A DNA stretch of 64,000 nt from Labyrinthula sp. Ha (taxonomy: Eukaryota; Sar; Bigyra; Labyrinthulida; Labyrinthulaceae): contig JAALGZ010000013.1 of assembly GCA_015227615.1 (NCBI GenBank), forward strand, positions 186,001 to 250,000, in the 5' to 3' direction. The translations under genes and the position numbers were made by a program. How positions within the stretch are numbered: the first letter of the stretch is position 1; each line of letters starts with the position of its first letter. The notes beneath the pieces are model-generated. The model was not told where the DNA came from. It ran no database searches and was given only the letters and a program-made list of their open reading frames with translations. Of the stretch, positions 1 through 12,185 are shown one piece after another.

Positions 1-1167
1 GGGGGATTATTTTCTGTACGCAATACAAGAAGAACGTTTCTTGAAGTTAAGCGGAAAAGAAATAGTGGTGCATCTTTAGGTGGACGAAGTATTCTCAGTG
101 CATCTACAAAACGAGTTACAATGATAGAAACAAGTAATCCAAGTTTTAGAGCACTTCCTTCAAAAGCACCAAGTAGAAAAATAAGTATTGCACCAACTTT
201 TGGTGTTGTTGAAATTGAAAATTCAACACTTGAGCAGTTTTGTTTTGGTTGTGGAGCAACATCTCTTCTTCTAATTTCTGGGGTTATTCTTTTACTTGCA
301 GCGATTGGAAGCTATGCAAAGGAATTATGTCCAATATTGGATGAAGACAACTGTTTACCAGCAGAGGAAGCTTTTCTTTTGAATAATACAAAAATAAATA
401 TTATAATTCACGGAGTATTCTGTGGGATAGGACTACTTATCTTTCTTCGTGCGAGTTTACTAAGAGAGTACCAGGATCCTTTTAATATTATCCTAGAACT
501 TCAACTCTCCATTATGCCTCCTATTGTTCTTGTTGGTCTTTATCTCTACTTCATTCTTTCAGATAGATTTTCTCTACAAACTCATCTCGATGTTTCTAAC
601 CCAGATTCAACTGTTGATTTTCAATACGAGTTGCTCCTGGAATATGCTTGTTTATATTTAACAGCTGTGTTAATTTGGTGGCCAGGTGCATATGTGCTTT
701 TCCAGAGTTTAATTTTTTCTAGACGAGTTGAATCTACTGGTCTTACGCTTCTATCTATCTTACAGGATCCAGAAGGAAAAGATTTATTTAGAGAGCATTT
801 GATCAGTGAGTTCTCAGTAGAGAACTTATATTTTTATGAAGCTGCTTCTTTATGGAGAGATCAGTATCATGAAATAGCGCACAGGTATCATTATAGAACT
901 GCACAGAAACTTTTCAATACAATGATTAGGAGAGAAGTACAGCTTCAGATTAATATATCAGACCAAGTGTACCAAGAAATTGAAGATGAGCTTTTAAGTG
1001 GGAGGGTTAGTGAGTCTTTGTTTGACAATGCAATAGATCAAGTATTTGATCTAATGGATTTTGACTCTTTTCCTCGATTTAAACAATCTGCTGATTATAA
1101 AGCATATGTTGATGCGCAAAGTTCACAAATTTATTCTCCTGGTATATTTCGAAGCTATCGAATGTGA
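1..1167 (+). CDS. RGS-domain membrane protein, 5' end cut by window
   Basis: The reading frame is open from base 1; the first ATG is at 121, but the 40 codons before it are also open, so the gene very probably begins outside the window. The visible 388 residues contain about four hydrophobic segments (counting from the ATG, roughly residues 43–63, 93–110, 128–148 and 172–200) and then a C-terminal RGS (regulator of G-protein signalling) domain of about 120 residues, beginning near the motif LTLLSILQDPEGKDLFREHL and continuing through FSVENLYFYEA. RGS domains speed GTP hydrolysis by G-alpha subunits. Membrane helices followed by RGS recall plant RGS1, which has seven helices, so three or more helices may lie upstream. 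The ligand and the G-alpha partner are unknown. The gene ends in TGA and is convergent with the carboxypeptidase gene 161 bp away. The domain is recognised from sequence; the membrane topology is inferred. Confidence 0.8.
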   Translation, partial: GGLFSVRNTRRTFLEVKRKRNSGASLGGRSILSASTKRVTMIETSNPSFRALPSKAPSRKISIAPTFGVVEIENSTLEQFCFGCGATSLLLISGVILLLAAIGSYAKELCPILDEDNCLPAEEAFLLNNTKINIIIHGVFCGIGLLIFLRASLLREYQDPFNIILELQLSIMPPIVLVGLYLYFILSDRFSLQTHLDVSNPDSTVDFQYELLLEYACLYLTAVLIWWPGAYVLFQSLIFSRRVESTGLTLLSILQDPEGKDLFREHLISEFSVENLYFYEAASLWRDQYHEIAHRYHYRTAQKLFNTMIRREVQLQINISDQVYQEIEDELLSGRVSESLFDNAIDQVFDLMDFDSFPRFKQSADYKAYVDAQSSQIYSPGIFRSYRM

Positions 1168-1328
1168 GAAATATGGGCACTAAATTTTTTAAATTGAAAA
1201 ATTTGTGAGGTTCTTTTGAGTAGTATGTTTATTATCTGTGTGTTTGGTAGAAACGTAGAAATGTGAGTTTCATACTATTATTATTTTTCCTTTCATTTAA
1301 TATTTAACTACTTTATGAATATATGGAA

Positions 1329-2954
1329 TTAACTCCCTCTGTTTCTAAGACCAAAAGCAACAAAGAGAATAAACAATACTCCTAAAATACCCAAAGAAAT
1401 AGGTAGTGTATCATTATTTTTCTTTTCTCTTGGCACAACATATGGTTCATCATCATCAATTTCTGGAAGTGTAACATTAGACTCATCAGGACAATAGTCA
1501 CATGTCTTTGGGCATCTATACCTAATTACCTCATCTTCCTCACAAGTATGTGCAACTTCTTCACAAGACGCAGGTATCCCATCAGGAAAAAATAAACTAC
1601 TCAATTCCATATCTTTACATCCAGTAGTTGGAAAACTTGTAGGAGGTGGTGTAGGCTCTGTAACTTCATCTTCTGGAAAAACAACTCCAAGCTCTGTTGC
1701 CGCAATACATCTTAAAGATGCCTCCATACCAGCAAAGAGTTCCGCATTACTTGGGATAATATTTGTAGAATTTGGTTGAAAGGAATCTCCACGAACTTCT
1801 GCAGCAAAAGAGTACAAGACTCCAGCTTCTAAGTACGCCCAATCTAAAGATCCACCAGAAGCAATGAACACAGTACCACTTGCACTACCAAATCTCCACC
1901 GTTCTCCATCGACTTCTTCAATCGCATCAACAGCAGCTTCACTACAAGTCATCATCTTATCAAAATCATCTTGTGGTGGAACTTGAAAGTACCCGCTGTA
2001 AGGGCACATCCACATTCTGTAGAACGCATGAACATCGTTGTAGCTGATCAACCTCTCCTTATTCTCCAGCATGTAAGCTGCAATATTCGCCGTTTCTGGT
2101 TGATCCAAAGCTTCTGCTCCATGATACGTGTTGGAACAAGGATCTGGAGACGATCCAGGACCTCCGTGATTAATTCCCCAATTCCTGTTAGGATCAGTTC
2201 CAACGCAATCACTCCCATTGTTAGGCATCCTAGTTTTTCTCCACAGATTATCATCACTCCAACTATAAAGGTATCCATCAGGATTAGCACTTACTAGAAT
2301 AGTAAAATCGTAGATTTCGGTAAGATAATGCACCTCTCCACCTTCTCCACCAAAGAGTAGGGTTTCTGCCATGGACAAGCATCCAAGAGGTGTGATCCAC
2401 TCGCGCGCATGGATGTTACAGAAATATAAAACTAATGGTTTGAGATTAGAGGGATCGGTAACAATTTCCACTGTCTTTTGCTCTCTTCCTTCATAACTAA
2501 GTCCAAGAGATCCAAGGGATGCAACAGTTGAGTTTTCTACAAGATCTTCCATTCTAGCCCAGATGGATTCTAGCGGGTGGTACTCTGTGTAATAATCTTG
2601 AGCAGCTCTTCTTGCGCATTCTTTTCCTTCAGTACAAAAATTAAACTCTGGATGTTCATTGTTGAATTTGAGCTCAAAATCAGCTATAAACTCTTCTGTA
2701 ATATCTTTGAAATCATGTTCTTTCTGCACGACGGAAGCGAACTGGTTTTCATCCACTTTGTACGAAACTGCGTGTGATAACGCGTCATAGGAAAGTTGAT
2801 CAGCACCAAGGTGATGAAGAAACTCGTGCGCTTCAGATACGTGCTCAACTTTGATAATCTTGTGGCCTTGTAAATTCTCACGTACGTTTCTAACTTTGTT
2901 ACTAACAGCAAGTATTTCTGAGAGAACTGTGGAAAGAACAAGAAACAACTTCAT
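1329..2954 (-). CDS. M14 metallocarboxypeptidase with ShK module and C-terminal membrane anchor
   Basis: 541 aa, starting at an ATG followed by a signal peptide (residues 1–17). A propeptide-like region precedes an M14 peptidase domain at about 120–420. The zinc ligands are H182 and E185 (in NIHAREW) and H309; substrate-binding N256/R257 (DPNRNWG), Y374 (DWAY) and the catalytic glutamate E386 (FAAEVRGD) are all present, so the enzyme should be active. It removes C-terminal amino acids from peptides. A six-cysteine ShK module follows (C446, C464, C471, C481, C485, C488) after a proline/threonine linker, then an acidic stretch, a transmembrane helix (about 517–535) and a short basic tail. It is therefore most likely a type I protein facing the exterior or a vacuole lumen. 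Substrate preference is not readable with confidence. The gene appears intronless. Confidence 0.92.
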   Translation of the reverse strand: MKLFLVLSTVLSEILAVSNKVRNVRENLQGHKIIKVEHVSEAHEFLHHLGADQLSYDALSHAVSYKVDENQFASVVQKEHDFKDITEEFIADFELKFNNEHPEFNFCTEGKECARRAAQDYYTEYHPLESIWARMEDLVENSTVASLGSLGLSYEGREQKTVEIVTDPSNLKPLVLYFCNIHAREWITPLGCLSMAETLLFGGEGGEVHYLTEIYDFTILVSANPDGYLYSWSDDNLWRKTRMPNNGSDCVGTDPNRNWGINHGGPGSSPDPCSNTYHGAEALDQPETANIAAYMLENKERLISYNDVHAFYRMWMCPYSGYFQVPPQDDFDKMMTCSEAAVDAIEEVDGERWRFGSASGTVFIASGGSLDWAYLEAGVLYSFAAEVRGDSFQPNSTNIIPSNAELFAGMEASLRCIAATELGVVFPEDEVTEPTPPPTSFPTTGCKDMELSSLFFPDGIPASCEEVAHTCEEDEVIRYRCPKTCDYCPDESNVTLPEIDDDEPYVVPREKKNNDTLPISLGILGVLFILFVAFGLRNRGS

Positions 2955-5900
2955 TATTATTATTTTTGTTTTTAAGTTTTATAGACTTGGTTATGTTTAT
3001 GTATGGAAAAAAGTAGAAACATTGGCGTTTTGGGTTGTAATAATCACGGAAATAGGTGTAAGGTGAAATCTGGAATAGAAATGCAACATTGTTTCGAGAC
3101 AAGTTACTATTTTGTTTGAACTCTATATTCAAGACAAAGCGGGAACCAAATGGAGTTGGAGGGTCTCAAAACGAACGAGATACTAGAGAGGAACAATCGT
3201 AATGTGAAACATATGTTTCTGTAAGGTTTCACGTGAACATGATCCTAACTTAATTTCCTCACAGGTGCTGAGAGCGAACACCATGTTGAAACTGTCCTTA
3301 GAAATTTGTTGACTACGTGGAAAGCAGCGTAGGGGAAACGATAGAAGTTTATAGTTGATTGCCTGGTTGTCAAGCGAAAAGAAGAATCATATTGTGTTAG
3401 CCTCGATTAAGGCATTCATCGAATGCTACACATAAGCTATAAGTAAGTAAAATTAGTTACATCTGTGAGAGGGGCTATATGGTATGCGTGGTTGAGAAAT
3501 GGACCCATGAACCAATGACACAGCAGCCTAGAATCAATTATTCGCTGAAGAATGACCAGAGTCTAGCCGAAGACTGGAAAACTCTACCTTACGAAGATAT
3601 AAGATTATAAACCCGCAGGTGTCACCTAAAATACCACTACGGGATGGACATATCACCAAAATAAAAACTATGTTTTCATTGGAAAAGCTTCGTGGTCTAC
3701 CGCATAAGATAAACAGCTAGTAAAACCAGTTGCCCTCACTGTAATTTATTGTATATTATGATACATTTGAAGTTTTATCTGCTATATTTTTGCTTAAAAG
3801 TAAAAGATAATTTATTCCTGTCTGTTAGATCTATCAACTCACCTAGTTTAGAAACAATGTTGATAAAAGTGGATCATTAATTTTGAACATGTTCTAGAAA
3901 TATGGCAATAAGCTAGAATTTTCTTTTCACACTTTGAGGTCACATTGTGTTTAGTGCAATAATATATGGCCGACAGTGGAGGCTAATTCCATAAACTCAA
4001 CTTATAAGAATTTTACTCCTAACCTGAAGAACAATCATTCGCAAACTGCTTACATTCTTCTTGTCTTATTGACGCTCATTCAATATATCATAGAAACTCA
4101 TCGAATTATCATCTCGATCTTCGTCATGAAGCTCCTACATAACTGACTTATCACATTATGTCAGGTTTTCAACTCCTACGCAGAGTCTTAGCAACTGCAG
4201 TTTGAAAATACTGAGGGCGTTACTGGATGTGTTAGCAAAGGATTATAGCATTACTTTCTTGGCTTAGAACATGATTGTGGATTTTTTTTATAATGTACTA
4301 GACCCGAGTGATCCATTTTTATAGGTCTGCATATGCTTTGATCAAGGGATGTTTAAGTTTTGCTGTGAAATATTTAAATTCGCTGTCGCTACATGGAGAA
4401 TGATTTTTCCTTTATGCTTGCTCTGACTAAGTCATATCGCATTTTGAACGTCTTGTCTTTCGACATAATCACTCAATGATCGAGACTGCAAGATCTAGGT
4501 CCCAAACCAGTGGGGACATTCTTAAGATTTTCGTACTAGATGAGATCTCTTGGAATACTACAAAGTCTCGAGAATTTAGCACTTTCCTATCCTAGGTACT
4601 ACGCTTGTCTATACTAACCATGGAATGATTAGAGAACATTAAAGCTCGCTTTCTTTTTCTCCATTAACCAATATAATTATAGACCAATTCAGCGTCATCA
4701 TTTGTGACAATCAGTTTTGTTACAGTAAGATACTTCAGAACCTGAGCTGTCCTCTCTTTTAAACTTCCAGCACTAGCATCCCTAGGTGACTTCCATAACC
4801 ACGGATCTTTTCTTATTCTCGTTCGGTTTTTAGAACTAATGATTACAAAGCATCGAGCCTTAGTTTAAAAACTAAACTGAGCCCTTCTAGATACACAATT
4901 CTTTAAATATCCTGGAAGGGAGAAATAAAGTTTCCAACAGGAAACACTGCCTCTGGATGTTGAACTTAAACAATTTTAGTTGCATACTTCACCACAAACA
5001 GTAGTACATGGTCTCATGACTTGATAACGCCAGGAATCCATAGGCTGCATGCTCGACAAGCTAACCTTCCTAAAGAGAAGAAACAGAAGAGTCGAGAACA
5101 GAAATTCTGTATTGTCCATCTATGCCTGATATTTTACCATCCGAAAGATAATGTAGTACAAGAAACTTTTTTCCTGGCTTGAAATAACCTACCTCTCAAT
5201 ATTTGATGCGCATTCTAAAGTAATATTTTAAAATATGACTCCATATTGCGAAACCAACCTGCCTTTCTAGTATATGATAAATAGCTGGAACGTACTTGCT
5301 AAGCCTGTGTAAATTCTAGCTGATGGAGGTTGGTGATAAATCAAAGATGATCGAATTAACAAGTCATGAGAACTCGATGCTTTATTGGTCGCCAGGGCTT
5401 GTTATCTGTACTCGTTGGTTGCAGCTCTACCAGAGGAAGAGGAAAAAATTGTTTTTCATGAGCAAGCTCATACCAGACGCAGCATCCTATTGTGCCGGTA
5501 ACATATTTCACTTGGGAAGACTTTTCAAAGACATAAATGTGTCTTTATTCTTGTGAATAAATGACCAATCTATGATAAAAGACTTTAAATGAGTTTCAGA
5601 AGATGCATGTCTGTTAAATAACATGAATGCAAATGTACTAAATCATTGGCAGAGAACAGCAAATAAAGAAAAAGCAACAAATATTTTTCTATGTAGCATA
5701 AGTCAAACTAGGTAGCTCGAGACACAGTTTCGGCTGCAGCATATTGTGAGATAATGAGAGTTGCAGGAGGAATTCATTAGAGCTCTCTGTCGCTCCCACT
5801 CTTGCTTGCTAGTTTGAACATTTCATACAAAAAGAAGAGGTTATTGAAAATGCCAGTGTTACTTTGCCCATATGGTTGAAACCCTGTTATAAAAAACACT

Positions 5901-8900
5901 ATTTATTTACTGCATTTTATAAACTGAATGACCTGAACCAACTATCCGCATTTGGAACTCTCTAGTTGGTAACCTTATTTCCTAGTTGCACTGACCTAAC
6001 TATTTTGTAATCGTAGTCTAATTGATTTAGTCAACAAACCTCCCCTAAGAAACATTCTCATGAACGACCTGCGTCGACGACTAAGAGGAATATCGGGCTT
6101 AAGTTAGGGTCCGTCTCGTTTCCTAGAAAGCTTATGCTCACGGAGTATGTGTTAATTCATCTATGGAAGACGCTATGCCTGTACAAGAAGTAGAAGTTTG
6201 TTCTGTTCATCACTAAGTCTAAGTCTAAGATACAAAAGAATACGGTTCACAGACTTAAATGATTCTTTCATTCAATAATGTGCTTCGGTTAGCCATTTTC
6301 CAATATGTTGATAATGCCAAACATTAAGTTTCGGTATCTAAAACATAATCCACCATAAATTTAAATAGCAGGAACATCCACTGTACTTAGTGACTTCAGA
6401 TGCACCGTGTATTCTTACATTTCCATGGCAGAAAATTTCTGTTGATTCGTAATTTTGGGTAGTTTCTAGAGTTTCAAACCCATATTGCCATGCTTCTTCT
6501 TTCCTTACGTTTCAATTTTCCGTAATTCAGAACTCCAACGTACACATCTTTTCTTCGTATTTACGATAAGAAAATGTTTCTCAAGTGAATGTTTTTTGTA
6601 AGCTAATAATGCTTTCGCAAATAAGACTGGAAACAGGATTTAATTGAAATAGCCACGGAGTTAGTTATCAAGCAAACTTTTGTGGCACATCTGAAGAAAA
6701 AAATCAAAATATTAAGATGTAATTACAAAAACAAGAAGTTTAGAGTGAAAGAGAAAAGTTGTGGACCAATTAATCTGTGAAAATTTTATTAATAATGTCG
6801 GGAGTTAAGCGAAACAATGAAAGAATGACTCGAATCAATAGTTTATGCCATTAGCATAAGGCTCTGAAAGGAAGTCCAAAGCATAAAACATAATATGTTA
6901 CTGTTAAGATTTTATGTATATTTTCTATTATCTGTATTACCATCTTTGTCTTTCATATTATGTACAATATCATTAGGAGATACCATACTGAGGGTAGCGA
7001 TCTTTTATTCTAACCAAGAAATGCATACTTGACATATCGTTTCGTGGGCAATCCACGAAGATGTACTAATTGACAATCAACTACGAAATCAATTAAATGT
7101 AGATGTACTAAAACTAAAAGCTTTAATATCTTTTTTGGGTATATATTACATGGGTTCCGGAAACATAACGGTGTTCTGGGAACGGTTTCTACATAAGAAC
7201 ATTAAATATGCAATGGCTGAATCTGCTCTTTTTTAGGAAAATTTTGCAGTTGTGCTGTTCAAAAGCTAAGTCAGTTTTTATAGACAGTTCAAAATAAAAT
7301 AGCTGAACCGGAGTTTGTAGCCATCTTAGCAATGAGTCTTGCGACACATATTAGTAATTATAACCAGTTTTGCTTAAACCTTAAGTAACAAGTAACATGG
7401 AGAAAATCAATCCAGGAAAATATCGGGCAAGAGAAAGAAAACAAGGGATTTATCTGAAATATGTATGATACTTATGTTAGTTCAACGGTATATACCACTT
7501 CGAGTAGCTTGTGTATCTTAGGGGAATATGCAGGTTGAAAGCCGTGTCGGAGATTGAAGTGTATACATGCGATGAGTTGAATATTATAGGGACTCCCAAA
7601 TCATTGCACTTAGTAGCTGTAAGCTTACAATAATTCACCCATGGATACCTGGACTAACCAACATACAGGTAGTGTCTGTTCAAAGAAACAATTATCCTTT
7701 TCTAGATTTCGGATTAAAGATAATGAAAATGTTCGGTATTTATTATAGCTATAGCTCTCACATTCCAGTAATGAAAGTTTGTCTTACTCCACTGATGAAT
7801 ATTCTTAACAGTAACAATAGACCTAAGGCGCAGACCCTATAGCAATTTGGTATGTCTAAATACCTCTTCTAAGCACAAAATGGAAAACTAAATATTCTTG
7901 TGAATAATATTTTTAACCCATATTAACTTTGAACTATTGCATAGATCGATGGTTCTGGTACATATACTCGCATATAAGTAACAAGAGTATCAAGAGCAGA
8001 AAATTAGAATTTCCTTAAATCCTGGTTATCTAGGAAAATTTACGCTAAACTATAGAAGAGTCCAAGTAATATCAGCAACCACTTAGCTTGTTACATGGAT
8101 GTAATGGGCTCGATATTACACAAAAACTTGTAGATTTGAAAGGAGGAAAAATATATGGTAAATGTTGAGAGAATGGTTAATATAAGAATAATTTCTAGAT
8201 TAGCGCTTCAATTGCTAATACATGACTTTAAGACGATAGATTCATTTACTTTGGTGTTAATCGATACTTGAGACACATAATTGCAATGAAACCCTCATTA
8301 GAATTAACCAGAAACACCCCCATGTATTTTGCTATATTAGAGTTGCCCACATAATTGCAAATAAGATAATAGTTTCCTTAAAATACTACCTAAAAATTAT
8401 AGTGGATATCTAGCACCAAAGATACAAGTTAAGTTTGTTTCGCTACATTTTAGCTGCAATGGTATATTAAGAAATATTGCTCGCTTGATAAATGGTAAGC
8501 CATCATATAGCTCTGTAGAAGAGCCATTTACCATCTAAGAGGTGTCATGCCTCAATGAGCGGGCAATCTCCCTGAATACGAAGGAAGCGAAGCTACTGTC
8601 AAGGTTTTCTATCTTTGAGCATTCGGTTTCCACACGTTGAAAGCAGTAGGAAGGAGGATGAAAAACTCTAAACCGAGTTCCTGCAAAATGATTTTAAGAG
8701 CGTGTAGCAACGGTGAAATCACACGAAAATCCACGAGATTGAACTCTTATTTTATCCTATTTAGATATCCATATGTTGAATAGGTGCCGATCACCACACA
8801 AAGATAGATAATATATTTTCATATTTCCAGGAGCATTTCTAGCCAATTTTTTGTATCATTGCCTTACAAAATATTTTCGAAAAGATTCGGAGCCTGAAAA

Positions 8901-11049
8901 AATTCATTTGGTAATTACCTTTTTTATAGATTAATTTGGATTCAGAAGAAATTGTTTCCATGTATGGCCTTTTGCTGATACTGTAACCAAAATTTTCAAG
9001 GAAATATTAAGTCAATAAAATTTTTCTAATGGTTGTCCATCTAGAGTTTAATACCCAAGAAAAAAAAATATCAAGTTTGCCCGTAGGAAAATTACTGGTG
9101 AAATGATTAAGAGTAGCTTCGTTAGTTTTCTAGACTTTGTTAGTTTCATCCTCAACACAGTTTAAGTAGCAGTCGAGTTAATAAAATTTCTTAGTAGTAT
9201 AGATGACTACCACTAGGTATATTATTTATGCAAATAATATAGTTAATGGCTTAGTGATATGGTAGATAAGGGATTTGAAAGGTCTGCACAATGCTCGTGA
9301 CACAAACTAAAATAACATTGAGAAGTCGGCCCCACTGGTGATTTCGAGGTAGTAAGCTTTTTATAACAGGCTATACCACGTCAAACTATGTTCTTATTAT
9401 ACTGTTCCAGTGCGACAAAAGCCCCAGTAGATATGTTGGAGAGGTATGTACAACAAATCTCTTTTTCAAAAATGCAACAAGAGTAGCTGTTATAAGCAGC
9501 TCAAACTCTAAGCTCACTCCTTAGAACGCAAGTAAAATACGCGAAAGGAATAAAAAAGAACTCCAACTCGTAGAGTTTTATAGGTGGTCGGGCTAACTAG
9601 ACTTAGCTTAACTTAAACGTGAACGGAATTAGCATTGCTAACCCGCCAGTACTCAATACAAGACTAAGACATATACACAGGTACTTAGAAACAACAAACT
9701 GCCTCTTTCAGAGTTAATTGTTTGTATTTTGATGACTATTAGGACTTACATGCTGATTCTCTTTGGGATAGCCTGATTGAAATCAGGGAATTAAAGGAAA
9801 GAAGGAATTGAAAATTAATGAAATTGAATGGAATATAATGTACCCAATAATGTAAACGAAGTACTTGTGAAAGACCCTTTAGTTCTAAATAGACATTTTA
9901 GTTTCATAATTTAATGAAATGTTTTTTTCCATTTAATGAAGCAGTCAAATATTTTTACTGGAGGATTCATTAGAATCTTTCAGGGATTCTGCATTTTTGA
10001 AAAAACGAAGTGTGCTTCTTCATCTCTCATAGAAAACTAATTAAACTCTGTAATAAAGTTTTTGCAAGTGTAAAAAACTACGCCTCCCAGGAAGGTTCTT
10101 TTGGCCTTCTCAAATCGTTAGGACAATCTAGCCCTCTCACTGGCTAATAACATATTAGTAATTCCAACCTTAACTTTGAGACTAACAAAGTCTAAATCCT
10201 TTGAATAAATTTGCAAGCTGTAGTTATTGCTTGCTTTTTCTTCGGAATTTAGTCTCCTCTCTTTGTTGTATGCTGGAGGCTCACTAGATTTCAAAACTGG
10301 GGTAATACTCATTTTTTCCGGAATAATGCAATAGTCTTCGTATGTTCTAAGAGTTTCGGGAAGAAACAAGAATTCTTAAGAAGTCTTCAGTCATATGGAA
10401 AAAATTTAAGGTACAAGTTGGTCTTCACAAGTTAATCCCAAATACCTTAAGTGAACCAAGTACAGAATTCTCACGTTCAAGAAAAAATATTCTTCGTTTT
10501 GACTGAATTACAATTTAAAAAAGCCCCATGAAGCTCAAAAGTTCCTGCAGATTGTAGAACAATGACAAACACTTAAGAAATCACGCTTGACACTGAAAGC
10601 TGGGAGTGACAAACTTGTATTACAGCTCTTAACTATTTGTCTTTGGGAAACTATCCTGTAGAACATGTAAGTTAGAAGAAAGATATCTATTTCGAAATCT
10701 CTAAACAATATTCATACTCTGGAACTCTCACCAATCATGTACTCTTACCAAAGAGACGCTGTTTTAGATAAAGCTTTAACTAGCGTCCTTCCATAGAAAC
10801 AACTTATACTATATTAGATATAATAGGTCCTTACCTGGTACTTAGTAGTAAACACAGGTACTGTGTTATATCTTGCGTCTTATTAACCATACAATTTGGA
10901 CCGGATATAGATCTGAAGCTTTCTTCCGCGAAACTCCGCTCAACCCAATCTTATAACATATATTGCGGAAGAAGTAAAGACGCAAAAAAATCTCCTGTAC
11001 ATATATAGCAAACTAAAAACTATTTAAAACAAAAGGATAAACCAACAAT
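2955..11049. other. Gene-poor intergenic region, about 8.1 kb
   Basis: I see no recognisable gene, RNA gene, transposon or tandem repeat on either strand. The longest open frames are 77–83 codons (near 5323–5556 on + and 10118–10369 on -), show no family motif or signal/membrane pattern, and are what AT-rich DNA gives by chance. The last 60 bases or so before 11050 are A-rich and presumably hold the promoter and 5' leader of the cytochrome b561 gene. A non-coding RNA or diverged relic cannot be excluded by eye. Confidence 0.6.
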
Positions 11050-12126
11050 ATGAAAATTTACACCTTTGGTCTAAGTATTGTTAAACTAGTTCAACTAGTA
11101 AACAGTTTGCCTTCTTTTCAGTCTCAAATACCTAACGGAGACAATGTTTACTATGGAGGAGAACAGTGGCCTGGGGTTGGTCACGTAAATAGAGCTGGTG
11201 CCGGTGATTTAAATCCGTTTGGACAACGCCTGAAAGAGCTTGGAATTAGTAATGGAAACTTTGTCTGGGCAGACGTTTGCTGGGAAGATTCTGATGAGGA
11301 CGGTATGTCTAATGGTGAAGAACTAGGTGATCCAAATTGTGTATGGACCGTAGGTGATGATCCTGCTAGAACAACAGATATCACTCATCCAGGGTATTCA
11401 GAAGATGAGGAGACAGTGACTGAGGTTTTGAGTAACCAAGATGATTCTGTTCCAATTCTTATCACACTTCATGCGGTCCTCATGTGCCTTGCTTGGGTGA
11501 TATTTGCTCCAATGGGTATCCTCGTGGCTCTGGTACATAAGAAGACTAGCGTACAACCTTCTTACCTACCACTACACTGGTTTAAGATGCATCAAATATT
11601 CGTTGTGCTGGCAGTTTTGTGCACATTAATTGCCTTCATTTGCATCGCCGTAGAGCTTGAAGAAGTTGAGTTCGATACGGACCATAAGCTTTCTGGAATC
11701 GGAGTTGTTGTACTTGCTGTTCTTCAGCCTGTAAGTGGTATCCTTAGACCTCATTTACCTGCAAAGGGAGAGGCAAAGAGCAAATTTCGTCTGCTTTGGG
11801 AGTTTCTGCACCAATGGCTTGGTAGGTCTCTTCTGCTTCTTGCTATATTGGCTCTCTACTATGGATTTGAAACTTTCTCAGAAGACTACGGATACATGGA
11901 AGAAAACGCTGCAACTGCTCTGAGCTACATGTTCTGGGGTTTGTTCGCTTTAGGAACTTTGTTTTCAGTTGTGTTTGTTCTGTTCTTTCGCGAAAGGTAT
12001 TTACCAGCTGCCACTACAGCAGAGTCCAAGTCATCAACACAGCCAAAAGTTACCCAAGCAGATATAGAAAAGTTAGACTCGGAGAAAAAAGCGCAAGCAG
12101 ACAACCAAAAGGTACAACTCACGTAA
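11050..12126 (+). CDS. Secreted-domain temptin–cytochrome b561 membrane protein
   Basis: 358 aa from the ATG at 11050. An N-terminal signal sequence (about 1–20) is followed by a temptin-like domain (about 24–115) recognised by IPNG, the GVGHVNRAG turn, NPFG, the DSDEDGMSNGEELGDP acidic loop (a probable calcium site) and paired cysteines (C77, C97). The C-terminal half (about 133–318) is a cytochrome b561 core with five to six helices and histidines H141, H181, H212 and H254 placed as the two pairs of haem ligands. Such proteins pass electrons across membranes, usually from ascorbate to ferric iron or another acceptor. Here the DOMON domain often fused to b561 is replaced by the temptin domain. 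The charged tail is probably cytosolic. The gene is intronless; it is convergent with the MFS gene, with 59 bp between stops. Electron donor and acceptor are inferred from the family only. Confidence 0.88.
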   Translation: MKIYTFGLSIVKLVQLVNSLPSFQSQIPNGDNVYYGGEQWPGVGHVNRAGAGDLNPFGQRLKELGISNGNFVWADVCWEDSDEDGMSNGEELGDPNCVWTVGDDPARTTDITHPGYSEDEETVTEVLSNQDDSVPILITLHAVLMCLAWVIFAPMGILVALVHKKTSVQPSYLPLHWFKMHQIFVVLAVLCTLIAFICIAVELEEVEFDTDHKLSGIGVVVLAVLQPVSGILRPHLPAKGEAKSKFRLLWEFLHQWLGRSLLLLAILALYYGFETFSEDYGYMEENAATALSYMFWGLFALGTLFSVVFVLFFRERYLPAATTAESKSSTQPKVTQADIEKLDSEKKAQADNQKVQLT

Positions 12127-12185
12127 GTTATTCTTCCAAACAGATAAAATTTTGTGCCGCATGTATCTATTATATCCTTTTGAAG

